Source of the DNA: JBCCEJ01 sp039030335
GTDB lineage: Bacteria; Pseudomonadota; Gammaproteobacteria; HK1
NCBI GenBank assembly: GCA_039030335.1
Contig: JBCCEJ010000026.1
Coordinates: 1 to 64,000, forward strand
Direction: 5' to 3'
Length of the DNA: 64,000 nt
Made by a program: the position numbers and the translations under genes
In this document: positions 18,620 to 27,546 of the stretch, piece by piece
How the letters are laid out: each line of letters opens with the position of its first letter
Numbering within the stretch: position 1 is the stretch's first letter
The notes under the pieces: generated by a model
Told to the model about the DNA's origin: nothing
Databases searched by the model: none
What the model saw: the letters and a program-made list of their open reading frames with translations, nothing else

Positions 18620-19108
18620 TTACTGCGGCGAGTCCTGCGCGAGACGCATCCGTGACAGGACCGGCTCGGCCGTTTTCCAGTCGACGTCGTTGACGAGCAA
18701 CGACCCCAAGCCCTCTTCCAGTTCAAGGTAATAGACTTCGCCTGGCTGCACCGTGAGGCGAAGCAGCGTGTTGCCCTTGATGCCGCTCGTTTCTATGCCG
18801 CTCAAGACGATGCCTTGCGTCTTGTGCGGCTCCGCCATGATCCGGTATTCGCCCGGCGCCAGCTGCAAGGCTTTGTAAGTACCCACCTGCAGCCGCGCGA
18901 TCGACTCGCGATTGGCGAATATCTCGAGGTCCAGCCCGTGACCGATGGCACCGGTGTCGCGGTAGATATAGATCGTACCGGTATCAGCCGCAGGCTCGAT
19001 CCTCTTGAACGGTGCGCCCTCCGGGAGGCAGCCGGCCACGGCCAGCGTTGCCGCCAGCAGCCAGACGACGGTAGGAACTCCGGATTTAAACCAATCGACT
19101 ACTGGCAT
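18620..19108 (-). CDS. DUF2846-like lipoprotein
   Basis: 162-aa predicted lipoprotein: a hydrophobic signal (PTVVWLLAATLAVAGC) ends in a lipobox with the acylated cysteine at about residue 27. The mature part is a small beta-rich domain with TIYIYRDTGAIG, FANRESIARLQVGTYKALQLAPGEYRI and QPGEVYYLELEE, which resembles DUF2846. Function is unknown. It sits 10 bases downstream of leuC, where leuD would be expected, and may be cotranscribed with it. Confidence 0.7.
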   Translation of the reverse strand: MPVVDWFKSGVPTVVWLLAATLAVAGCLPEGAPFKRIEPAADTGTIYIYRDTGAIGHGLDLEIFANRESIARLQVGTYKALQLAPGEYRIMAEPHKTQGIVLSGIETSGIKGNTLLRLTVQPGEVYYLELEEGLGSLLVNDVDWKTAEPVLSRMRLAQDSPQ

Positions 19109-19118
19109 TTACTGCGCC

Positions 19119-20534
19119 TCAGGCTGACGACCCGAACTCGCGCACATCGACGAAGTGTCCAGCCACCGCCGCAGCAGCGGCCATTGCGGGACTGACGAGA
19201 TGCGTGCGACCACCAGGACCCTGGCGGCCTTCGAAGTTGCGGTTGGAAGTGGATGCGCAGCGTTCTCCGGCATTCAGGCGATCATCGTTCATCGCAAGGC
19301 ACATCGAGCAACCCGGCTCACGCCACTCGAAGCCTGCGTCGATGAACACGCGATCCAGGCCTTCGCTCTCGGCCTGGCGCTTGATGAGCCCGGAACCCGG
19401 CACGATCATCGCGAGCTTGATGCTGTCGGCGATACGTCGGCCGCGCAGAACATCGGCAGCCGCACGCAAGTCCTCGATACGGGAGTTCGTGCAAGAGCCG
19501 ATGAAAATCTTGTCGAGTCGGATATCGGTGAGCGGCATGTCCGCGACGAGATCCATGTATTCGAGCGCCCGCGAAATCCCCGCCTTGCGCGCCTCGTCGT
19601 CTTCACGCTCAGGATTTGGAGTCTGGGCGTTCACCGGCAGCACCATCTCGGGAGATGTTCCCCAGGTGATCTGCGGCACGATGGTCGCGGCATCGAGATG
19701 GATCTCGCGGTCGAACGCTGCGTCGGGGTCACTGACGAGTTCCCGCCACGCCGCTTCGGCCAGTTCCCAAAGGTCACCGCGCGGTGCGAACGGGCGCCCA
19801 CGAACGTAGTCGATGGTCGTATCGTCGACCGCTATCAGTCCGGTGCGGGCACCCGCTTCGATGGTCATGTTCGACAGCGTCATACGCCCTTCCATCGACA
19901 GTGCCCGCACGGCTTCGCCGGCGTATTCGATCGTGTGACCGGTGCCCCCGGCGGTACCGATGCGGCCGATGATCGCAAGTGCCATGTCCTTGGCGGTCAC
20001 ACCCGGTCCCAGCTCGCCATCCACCGTGACCCGCATGTTCTTCATCTTGTGAACGAGCAGACACTGGGTCGCCATGACATGTTCGACTTCAGACGTACCG
20101 ATTCCGAACGCCAGGACAGCCAGTGCCCCGTGGGTAGATGTATGTGAATCCCCACAGACCAGGGTTGCGCCAGGCAGCGTGGCGCCCTGCTCCGGGCCGA
20201 CGACGTGAACGATGCCATTGCGCGGATCGTTGCGCTGAAAGTACTCGACACCGGTACGCGCGCAGTTCGCGTTCAGGGTGTCGACCTGCAGCTTGGAGAT
20301 TGGATCTTTGATCCCTTCCGAAAGCGCGGTGGTGGGAATGTTGTGATCGACCACTGCGAGGTTGGCATCCAGCCGCCACAGCTCGCGGCCCGCCATGCGC
20401 ACGCCCTCGAAGGCTTGCGCCGACGTGACTTCGTGCAGCAGATGACGGTCGATGTAGAGCAGCGACGTGCCGTCGTCGTTGTGCCGCACCGCGTGCTCAT
20501 CAAACAGTTTGTCGTAGAGCGTGCGCCCGGCCAT
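19119..20534 (-). CDS. leuC: 3-isopropylmalate dehydratase large subunit
   Basis: Aconitase-superfamily 4Fe-4S enzyme of leucine synthesis (471 aa), isomerising 2- and 3-isopropylmalate together with LeuD. The start MAGRTLYDKLFDEHAV is preceded by a good ribosome binding sequence (GGGGAGA). Motifs include the substrate region CGDSHTSTHGA and the iron-sulfur cysteines in IGSCTNSRIEDL and EPGCSMCLAMN. No leuD or leuB follows; the next gene encodes a lipoprotein. Confidence 0.95.
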   Translation of the reverse strand: MAGRTLYDKLFDEHAVRHNDDGTSLLYIDRHLLHEVTSAQAFEGVRMAGRELWRLDANLAVVDHNIPTTALSEGIKDPISKLQVDTLNANCARTGVEYFQRNDPRNGIVHVVGPEQGATLPGATLVCGDSHTSTHGALAVLAFGIGTSEVEHVMATQCLLVHKMKNMRVTVDGELGPGVTAKDMALAIIGRIGTAGGTGHTIEYAGEAVRALSMEGRMTLSNMTIEAGARTGLIAVDDTTIDYVRGRPFAPRGDLWELAEAAWRELVSDPDAAFDREIHLDAATIVPQITWGTSPEMVLPVNAQTPNPEREDDEARKAGISRALEYMDLVADMPLTDIRLDKIFIGSCTNSRIEDLRAAADVLRGRRIADSIKLAMIVPGSGLIKRQAESEGLDRVFIDAGFEWREPGCSMCLAMNDDRLNAGERCASTSNRNFEGRQGPGGRTHLVSPAMAAAAAVAGHFVDVREFGSSA

Positions 20535-20596
20535 TGTCTCCCCTCGAGCCTGCCTGCGAACGGACTGGCGATGATGACCGCCAACGCTGTAATGGC

Positions 20597-21817
20597 CTAT
20601 ATGTTAGCAGCCGGCCGGAACCGGCACAGCCAGAGCACGAGTGTTGCGATACCGGCTGCCGCTGCGGCGCTCAGGTAACTTCCGAATGGCCCCACACTTT
20701 CCCACAGGAAACCGCTCGCAAGGCCACCGAGCCCACCGCCGATGCCAAAGCCCACGGCACTGTAGAGCGCCTGCCCACGGCCCTGCAGCGCCCCGCTGAA
20801 TCGCGACCGTACGATGTGCACGCCTGCGGCGTGGTAAAGCCCGAAGGTCACCGCGTGCAAAAGTTGCGCAAACAGCAGTACGACAAGACTGTCTGCGAAC
20901 GCGCCGGTCAGCAGCCACCGAAGCGTCGTCACCCCCGCACAACACAAGAACAGCTGCTCTCCGGTCCAGCGCCGCAGCAGTCGTGGAGCTGCCGCAAACA
21001 ACCCGATCTCCGCGATCACGCCGAGAACCCAGAACCACGCGGCCTGCTCGCGGCTGTAGCCAGCGCTCTCGAGCTGGATCGTAAAGAACGTGTAGTACGG
21101 GCCATGGCTGGCCTGCAGGCAGAAGATGGCGACCAGAAAACCGATGACGGCGGGCTGGCGCAGCACGTCGCGGAGGGATATAGCTGACGAGCCGTCGTCC
21201 GCGCCAACGGTCGGGGTGCGTGCGGCGTAGCGCGGCGCCAAGGCGCGAATCCAGAACGAGATCCCGACCAGTGCCGCCAGCAACGCCGCGACGATCATCT
21301 CGAGGCGCGCAATCCCGAGCCGGGCGGTCAGCGCGCCGGTGCCGAGCACCGCCAGCACGAAGCCAGCCGAACCCCAGAGCCGGATCGCCCCATAATCCGC
21401 CTCACGGCCCCGCAGACGGTCCAGTGTCAGTACTTCGAACTGCGGCAGCACGCCGTTCATGAAGAAGTTGTAGAGGAGCAGGGCCGCGGCCAGCCACCAG
21501 AACGACTGCGGCACCGCACCGAATATCAGCCAGCTCAGCAAGCCGCCGACGAGACCAACGCGTACGAGTGCCAACGGGTCGCCCAGACGTTCGGCGAGCC
21601 ACGCACCCAGGTATGGCGATACGACTTTGGTGACGATACCAACCGCCAGCGCAGCCCCGATATCGGCCGGCCGCAGACCCGCGTCGAGCAGGTACACGGG
21701 CAGGTAGGGAAGCGCCGCGCCGGCAACCGCAAAAAACAACGCGTAGAAGCACGCCAGCGGCCATGTGCCCGGCGGTAACAACCAGCGGGCGCGTGGCTCA
21801 GCCGACCCGGACGGCAT
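20597..21817 (-). CDS. MFS transporter, HcaT-like
   Basis: 406-aa protein with about 12 hydrophobic helices. The N-terminal half (FYALFFAVAGAALPYLPVYLLDAGL; ALAVGIVTKVVSPYLGAWLAERLGDP; RLRGREADYGAIRLWGSAGF) matches the MFS_1_like/HcaT family of proposed 3-phenylpropionate permeases, also annotated as nucleoside-type symporters. It is on the same strand as leuC and aroC with gaps of about 60 and 47 bases. Substrate cannot be determined from sequence. Confidence 0.8.
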   Translation of the reverse strand: MPSGSAEPRARWLLPPGTWPLACFYALFFAVAGAALPYLPVYLLDAGLRPADIGAALAVGIVTKVVSPYLGAWLAERLGDPLALVRVGLVGGLLSWLIFGAVPQSFWWLAAALLLYNFFMNGVLPQFEVLTLDRLRGREADYGAIRLWGSAGFVLAVLGTGALTARLGIARLEMIVAALLAALVGISFWIRALAPRYAARTPTVGADDGSSAISLRDVLRQPAVIGFLVAIFCLQASHGPYYTFFTIQLESAGYSREQAAWFWVLGVIAEIGLFAAAPRLLRRWTGEQLFLCCAGVTTLRWLLTGAFADSLVVLLFAQLLHAVTFGLYHAAGVHIVRSRFSGALQGRGQALYSAVGFGIGGGLGGLASGFLWESVGPFGSYLSAAAAAGIATLVLWLCRFRPAANI

Positions 21818-21864
21818 CTACACAGGCGAAAGGCCGGCGGTGTCCGGCGAAGGGGCCCACGGCG

Positions 21865-22968
21865 TCAGGCGCGGGCGGGCAGCACGGGTGTATTAGTGCG
21901 CACATCGGCATTCTGCCCACGATGGCGCAACCAGTGATCGGCGAGCACCAGAGCCAGCATCGCCTCAGCGATAGGCGTCGCGCGAATACCTACGCACGGG
22001 TCGTGCCGCCCGTGCGTGACCACCTCCACCGGTTCACCGTGAACATCGATACCGCGACCGGGTAGTCGAAGGCTCGACGTCGGCTTGAGCGCCATGCTGG
22101 CAAGCACATCCTGGCCTGACGAGATCCCACCCAGCACGCCGCCGGCGTCATTGCTCAGGAAACCGTCTGGCGTCATCTCGTCGCGGTGCTCTGTGCCACG
22201 CTGCTCTACCGCGGCAAAACCAGCGCCGATCTCGACCCCCTTCACCGCGTTGATGCTCATCAACGCATGCGCAATGTCCGCATCCAGCCGGTCGAACACA
22301 GGCTCGCCGAGGCCCGGTGGCACCCCTTCGGCTACCACATTGACCCGTGCGCCGATCGAGTCCCCCGACTTGCGCAATGCGTCCATGTACCGTTCGAGTT
22401 CAGGTACCAGGTTCGGATCGGGCGTAAAGAAGGGGTTTCGGTCCACTTCGTCCCAGTCGAACGCCTTGGGGTCGGGCTGCAGCGGACCCAACTGGGCCAG
22501 ATAGCCACGCACGGTTATCCCCAGCCGCTCGGCCAGCAATCTCTTCGCAACGGTACCGGCCGCAACGCGCACCGCGGTTTCCCGCGCGGACGCGCGCCCG
22601 CCGCCCCGATAATCACGAATCCCGTACTTTTGTCGGTATACGTAGTCCGCGTGTGCGGGCCGAAACACGTCCTTGATCTTTGTGTAGTCGCGCGAGCGCT
22701 GATCGACGTTTTCGATAAGTAACGCGATCGGCGTGCCGGTGGTCTGACCTTCGAAAACGCCCGACAGGATTCGCACTGCGTCGGTCTCGCGACGCTGTGT
22801 CGTATGCCGGCTCTTACCGGGGCGGCGCCGATCCAGTTCGTGCTGGATAGCGGCCTCATCGATCGTGACACCCGGGGGACAGCCGTCTACAACACAGCCG
22901 ATCGCGGGGCCATGGCTTTCGCCGAAGGAAGACACGCAAAACAATTTGCCGAAGGTATTTCCAGACAT
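21865..22968 (-). CDS. aroC: Chorismate synthase
   Basis: FMN-dependent lyase making chorismate from EPSP, the last step of the shikimate pathway. Signatures: MSGNTFGKLFCVSSFGESHG at the N-terminus, RYRGGGRASARETAVRVAAG-type core (read as DYRGGGRASARETA) and the C-terminal RHDPCVGIRATPIAEAM. A GTG at 22983 extends the frame, but the ATG at 22968 fits the family start and is preceded by GAGGTGG at good spacing. prmB-aroC is a common gammaproteobacterial pair; here a kinase gene separates them. Confidence 0.96.
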   Translation of the reverse strand: MSGNTFGKLFCVSSFGESHGPAIGCVVDGCPPGVTIDEAAIQHELDRRRPGKSRHTTQRRETDAVRILSGVFEGQTTGTPIALLIENVDQRSRDYTKIKDVFRPAHADYVYRQKYGIRDYRGGGRASARETAVRVAAGTVAKRLLAERLGITVRGYLAQLGPLQPDPKAFDWDEVDRNPFFTPDPNLVPELERYMDALRKSGDSIGARVNVVAEGVPPGLGEPVFDRLDADIAHALMSINAVKGVEIGAGFAAVEQRGTEHRDEMTPDGFLSNDAGGVLGGISSGQDVLASMALKPTSSLRLPGRGIDVHGEPVEVVTHGRHDPCVGIRATPIAEAMLALVLADHWLRHRGQNADVRTNTPVLPARA

Positions 22969-23113
22969 GGTGCGAACGGCCACCTCGAATGGACCCGATA
23001 CGGTCGGTTTGGGACAGCGTCGGCGCCCGAAGCACCGGCATTACGTCGCGGACGGCCAGCCAGTTCGCTGGCGCACGGCATTGTAACCTCGCCGCGCACC
23101 GCGGTGCCCACCT

Positions 23114-24424
23114 TCACGGTAACTCGCGAGGCCGCTCCTTGACGAGATCTGCGGTGGTGGCAACGAGACGCTCCAACAACGTGCGGATAAAGGTCCGCTG
23201 AAACTGCACCTGGCAGGCCAGGCTCGCCTGTGCGAGCACCTCTGCGTTCAGTCCGAGCACCCGCGCGGTCGACGTGGCGACGATGGAGGCGGTGCGGGTC
23301 TGACGGCTGAGGTACGCGATCTCGCCAAAACACTCGCCTGGGGCGAGCGTGCTGACCGAGCGTCCGTCCTTGACGACCTCCGCAGTTCCCGAGACCAGCA
23401 CGTAAACGGTGTGGTCATCGGCGCCTTGCGCGATCAGCACCTCGCCGTCTTCACATTCGCGCCAGCTGGACCAGCGCAGCAGTTCCCAGATCTCGGCGTC
23501 GCGAAATTCAGCAAAGAACGGCGTGTTCTTGAGCGCCTCCACGCGGTCGTCCACCGCGACTGCCGGAGTGTTATCCCGCAACACGGCAAAGGCCATGCTG
23601 AGGTCAGCAGCCATCTCGACCGCCGTGCCGTATCTATCTTCGGGGTCCCGGGCGAGCGCACGAGAGACGATCCGCTCGACACTCGCGGGCACATCCCGGC
23701 GCCAGCGTGACACCGGCGGCGCGGATTCCCTGAGCACGTTGTGCGTCACGCCAGCCAGCGTCTCGGCCGCGAATGGCAAGCGGCCTGTCAGCAGTTCGTA
23801 GAGCACATTGCCGAGTGAAAACAGGTCCGATTTGTTGGTCACGCCGCTCGCCGTGAACTGTTCCGGTGACATGTAGAGCGGGGATCCAACCGGATCCATC
23901 AACTGCGTAGAGTCGATCCGCGGATCGATCAGCAAGGCGACGCTGAAGTCCGCAAGTTTCACATCCCCGCATTGCGAAAGCAGGATATTGCCGGGCTTGA
24001 TGTCACGGTGAATAACGCCGTTGCCGTGCGCATAATCGAGCGCCTGGGCGCACTTGAAGACAATTTCCGCGACGCGCTCGAGCGGCAACAGACCATCCGG
24101 GTCACAGCAGGTTTCGAGCGTCCTGGCGCCTTCGACGAACTCCATCGCGATGTAGTAGTGCTCGCCATGCGCCCCCGCATCGAACACTTCGACGATGTTG
24201 GGATGCGACAGGATGCTGGCGGCACGCATCTCGTTGAAGAACAGCTGGCGGTAGAGCTCACGACCATCCGGACCACGGTATGCAGGTTCGTTGGCGACCT
24301 TCAGTGCTACCGAGCGATCGAACAACGGGTCGTAGCCAACGTATACCGTCCCCATCGAGCCGCGACCTATCTCCTCGATTACGCGGTATTTGCCGAGGAG
24401 ATCGCCAGGCCGTACGGAACTCAT
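23114..24424 (-). CDS. Ser/Thr protein kinase with C-terminal cyclic-nucleotide-binding domain
   Basis: Hanks-type kinase (436 aa from the ATG at 24424). Residues 13-270 form the kinase: glycine loop IGRGSMGTVY (19-28), VALKVAN with K42, HRDIKPGNILL with catalytic D141, then DFS at 159-161 in place of the usual DFG, and SPLYMSPEQF as the activation segment. Residues of about 310-430 form a cNMP-binding beta roll with GECFGEIAYLSRQTRTASI, including the phosphate-cassette Glu and Arg. No transmembrane segment is seen, so it is cytosolic. A TTG at 24499 could extend the N-terminus but its purine tract is too close. The gene sits between aroC and prmB. Confidence 0.88.
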   Translation of the reverse strand: MSSVRPGDLLGKYRVIEEIGRGSMGTVYVGYDPLFDRSVALKVANEPAYRGPDGRELYRQLFFNEMRAASILSHPNIVEVFDAGAHGEHYYIAMEFVEGARTLETCCDPDGLLPLERVAEIVFKCAQALDYAHGNGVIHRDIKPGNILLSQCGDVKLADFSVALLIDPRIDSTQLMDPVGSPLYMSPEQFTASGVTNKSDLFSLGNVLYELLTGRLPFAAETLAGVTHNVLRESAPPVSRWRRDVPASVERIVSRALARDPEDRYGTAVEMAADLSMAFAVLRDNTPAVAVDDRVEALKNTPFFAEFRDAEIWELLRWSSWRECEDGEVLIAQGADDHTVYVLVSGTAEVVKDGRSVSTLAPGECFGEIAYLSRQTRTASIVATSTARVLGLNAEVLAQASLACQVQFQRTFIRTLLERLVATTADLVKERPRELP

Positions 24425-24695
24425 GGAATACGCACCAACTTGAAACTCGACCGGGTCGCGTGACTGGCCGGCCCGGGCGGAGCGGTCACTTTCACCCAAC
24501 TCCCCTGGTCGACGGGGTGCAGGGCATCGTCAAACATCATTCTGGGCTGCGCCAGTCCTTGTGTCATACCGCAAATCATTCACGCGAGGCGGTACACCTG
24601 CGCCGAGGTGAACGCCCCCGAGAACCGCTGACAGTAGCGCGTGCCCTCAGGATCTGACGCTTTTGTCACCGCATTGGCGCATCGCCTGAGCGGGC
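24425..24695. other. Intergenic region prmB - kinase
   Basis: About 270 bases between the prmB stop and the preferred kinase start. No recognisable gene or RNA. It presumably contains the kinase promoter, though I see no strong consensus boxes. If the TTG at 24499 is the true start the gap shrinks to 196 bases. Confidence 0.3.
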
Positions 24696-25613
24696 TCACC
24701 CGAGCCTTTCCAGTGGCTCCCGTTCGATCACGAACACGCCCTCGCCGCCGCGCTCAAACTCAGGCCATTGAAATGGCAGATCAGGAAACGCCGCCTCCAG
24801 GTATCGCCGGCTCACGCCCACTTCCACGACCAGCACACCGCGCGGACTCAGGTAGTGAGCCGCCTCCTTCAGCATCCGCCCCACGACATCGAGCCCATCT
24901 TCGCCTGCGGCCAGACCCACTACCGGTTCATGGTGAAACTCCGGCGGCGCGGCGGCGAGGTCGGCCAGGGCAACGTAAGGTGGATTACTGACGATCAGAT
25001 CAAAGCGTCCTTCAACGTCCGTGAACAGGTCGCCTGTCACAAAACTCACACGATCATCGACGCCGTTTGCGGTGGCATTGCGCCTGGCGAGCGCCAGCGC
25101 CTCCGTACTGATATCCGTAGCGACGATATGCACCCACGGCATGTGCACCGCGCACGCGACGCTGATACATCCGCTGCCGGTGCCGATCTCCAGAACCTTA
25201 TCGACAGAGTCGCAATCCACCCACGGTGCAAAACCACACTCGATGAGTTCGGCAATTGGAGACCGTGGCACGAGCACGCGCTCATCGACATCGAACTCCA
25301 GGCCCGCAAAGCGCGCGCGGCCGGTCAGGTAGGCAGCCGGTTTGCGTTCCTCCACGCGGCGACGCACGCGCGCGGCGATGGCGGCGCGTTCATCGCGGGT
25401 AAGCCACGACTCGAGTAACGTATCGGGAATGTCGGCGGGCAGATGCAGCGTGCGCAGGACCAGATGCAGTGCCTCGTCGACTGCGTTGTCGAAGCCGTGG
25501 CCGTGGTAAACACCGTGGGCAGTCATCGTCGAGGCGGCCCAACGGATCATATCGACAGCGGAGCGAAGCTCCGCGCAGGCAGCCTGCGCGGAGCTTTCCA
25601 ACCCGTCGTTCAA
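24696..25613 (-). CDS. prmB: Ribosomal protein L3 N5-glutamine methyltransferase PrmB
   Basis: HemK-family SAM-dependent methyltransferase (305 aa) that modifies a glutamine in ribosomal protein L3. Motif order: HGVYHGHGFDNAVDEALHL (PrmB rather than PrmC), RVLVPRSPIAELI, the SAM loop VLEIGTGSGCISVACA and the glutamine-binding IVSNPPYVAL. The start appears to be a TTG at 25613 that shares TGA with the upstream HD-GYP gene (TTGA). The residues ELRSAVDMIRW, upstream of the first ATG at 25550, align with the known PrmB N-terminus and support this early start. Confidence 0.92.
   Translation of the reverse strand: MNDGLESSAQAACAELRSAVDMIRWAASTMTAHGVYHGHGFDNAVDEALHLVLRTLHLPADIPDTLLESWLTRDERAAIAARVRRRVEERKPAAYLTGRARFAGLEFDVDERVLVPRSPIAELIECGFAPWVDCDSVDKVLEIGTGSGCISVACAVHMPWVHIVATDISTEALALARRNATANGVDDRVSFVTGDLFTDVEGRFDLIVSNPPYVALADLAAAPPEFHHEPVVGLAAGEDGLDVVGRMLKEAAHYLSPRGVLVVEVGVSRRYLEAAFPDLPFQWPEFERGGEGVFVIEREPLERLG
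25558..25596. repeat. Competing perfect inverted repeats at the prmB 5' end
   Basis: Positions 25566-25580 and 25582-25596 form a perfect 15-bp inverted repeat around a single base (arms AAGCTCCGCGCAGGC and its complement). The left arm can instead pair with 25558-25564 (GCGGAGC, 3-base loop, GCTCCGC). The two hairpins are mutually exclusive, and they lie within the first codons of prmB just after the HD-GYP stop. There is no T tract. Confidence 0.6.
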
Positions 25614-27310
25614 GCGACGTATCCCGGAATCTTGGATTCGTCGACCTCGTCCACCTGGGCCGGGTCGAGATGCGTGTTCGCGTAGTCGAGATAGACCTTG
25701 CTGCGAATAAAGACGTCGAACAGGTCCGGATCGACGTGGTTGTCCTCTTTCATGCGCCCGAGGATGGTAAGCGCCTGAGAGAGTTTCATCGCCTTCTTGT
25801 AGGGACGATCTGCGGCTGTTAACGCTTCGAAGATGTCAGCGATACCCATTACGCGCGCCTGGATCGACATCTGGTCGCGCGTGAGGCCGCGCGGGTAGCC
25901 CTTGCCGTCCATCCGCTCGTGATGGCCACCCGCGAACTCAGGCACGCGGGCGAGGTGCTTCGGGTACGGGAGCGACTCCAACATCTTTATGGTCGCAACG
26001 ATGTGATAGTTGATGATCCCCCGTTCGGCCTGCGTCAGCGTGCCGCGCTCAATGTTCAGGTTTTCGATCTCGTCTTCGGTCAGAAGCGGCTGCGGATCGG
26101 CCCCCGGTACGGTCTGCGACCCGATTTCGCGCACACGAGCCTGATGCTCCTCGGACATGAACTCGCCCCCGACATTGGCCGTACGCAAGAAGGCCTGCTC
26201 GTCGTCGAGTCGTGTCATGACCGCCCGGTACTCGGCTTCCGATTGCTCCCGTACCGAGGCCGCATCGCCGGCGTCGATCGCCGCGATGCAGCGCTCCGCA
26301 TGATCCGCGCGCGCGGCCTGCCGCAACACATCGAAGCGCGCATCGACGACATTGATTCGATCGTGGATGGTCTCGAGTTTGGTGGCCTTATCAACCACGT
26401 ACTCCGGTGTCGTGACCTTCCCGCAGTCGTGCAACCATCCGGCGATGCGCAGTTCGTACCGGTCTTCCTCTGACATGGCAAAGTCGGCGAGCGGCCCGTC
26501 GCTGGTGGCGGCAGCCGCGTCAGCCAGCGCCATGGTCAGGACCGGCACGCGACGACAGTGCCCGCCGGTGTAGGGCGACTTGTCGTCGATGGCCGCGGCG
26601 ATCAGTTCGATAAACGATTCAAAGAGCTGTTTCTGCTCTTCGATCAGGCGCTTGTTGGTAAGTGCGATGGCGGCCTGCGACGTCAACGATTCGACGAGTT
26701 GCTGGTCGCCCAGACTGAACGGCCGCAACTCGCCAAAACCATCGCCCGTGCGTTCGCGCGCGTTGATGAGCTGCAACACGCCGATCACCTCATCGGTGTG
26801 GTTGCGCATCGGCACGGTCAGAAACGATTTCGACCGGTAACCCGTCTTCTCGTCGAAAGTGCGGGTCCCGGAGAAGTCGAAATCCTGCGTGTCGTAGGCG
26901 TCCGCGATACTGACGGTGTCGCCGCTGACGGCGGTCCAGGCTGCGACCATATCCCGGTTGGCGCTGCCATCGGCGTGATACAGATTCAAAGGAGGCAGTT
27001 CGACGGGCTTTCCGCTGGTTCCGCCGAGATGGATATTCAGCGACTCGTTGAACATGATTTCGAACGCGAGGCGATCGTCGTCTGTGCGGGTGTAGAGCGT
27101 GCCGCCATCAGCGCCGGTGAACTCCCTGGCGCTGTCGAGGATGAGTTCCATCAGCCGGCCGCTGTCCTTTTCTGCCGACAGCGCCGCACCAATCCGGGTC
27201 AGGCGGCCGATCAGGTCGAGCGACGTGACGCCGACGGCCGCGGCGTCGTCACGCACGAGGGTCTCTTCGACCGCTGGGGGCTCCCGAAAGGTCTGCGCCG
27301 TTGTCTCCAT
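25610..27310 (-). CDS. GAF-HD-GYP phosphodiesterase (cyclic-di-GMP family)
   Basis: Cytosolic signalling protein of 566 aa. Residues of about 25-190 form a GAF domain (LMELILDSAREFTGADGGTLY; SFLTVPMRNHTDEVIGVLQLIN). The C-terminal half is an HD-GYP domain with HDCGK near residue 293 and HHERMDGKGYP near 462, the residues that bind metals and define c-di-GMP-hydrolysing members. A linker of about 100 residues inserted after the HD motif is unusually long. The ATG at 27310 has AGGGGTG just upstream; a GTG two codons earlier is possible. The stop overlaps prmB by four bases. Confidence 0.9.
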   Translation of the reverse strand: METTAQTFREPPAVEETLVRDDAAAVGVTSLDLIGRLTRIGAALSAEKDSGRLMELILDSAREFTGADGGTLYTRTDDDRLAFEIMFNESLNIHLGGTSGKPVELPPLNLYHADGSANRDMVAAWTAVSGDTVSIADAYDTQDFDFSGTRTFDEKTGYRSKSFLTVPMRNHTDEVIGVLQLINARERTGDGFGELRPFSLGDQQLVESLTSQAAIALTNKRLIEEQKQLFESFIELIAAAIDDKSPYTGGHCRRVPVLTMALADAAAATSDGPLADFAMSEEDRYELRIAGWLHDCGKVTTPEYVVDKATKLETIHDRINVVDARFDVLRQAARADHAERCIAAIDAGDAASVREQSEAEYRAVMTRLDDEQAFLRTANVGGEFMSEEHQARVREIGSQTVPGADPQPLLTEDEIENLNIERGTLTQAERGIINYHIVATIKMLESLPYPKHLARVPEFAGGHHERMDGKGYPRGLTRDQMSIQARVMGIADIFEALTAADRPYKKAMKLSQALTILGRMKEDNHVDPDLFDVFIRSKVYLDYANTHLDPAQVDEVDESKIPGYVA

Positions 27311-27546
27311 GTGCACCCCTGCATTGAGCGGGACGAACGTCTGATCAAGCGCGTCCGTCTATCATGGCGAGCCCAGTGTAGCAGGCATGCAGACGACAAC
27401 GTTGTGACGTATCCCCCATGGCAAAGAGCCGTTTCGGGGGTGAGCGCCCGACCGGACAGAAGGCCGGTGCGACTCTATTTCCCAACAGGTGCTGCACGCC
27501 GGAGAGCAAGCTGCGGGCCTTCGCTTGCGAGGGCGGTAGCGCGGCG

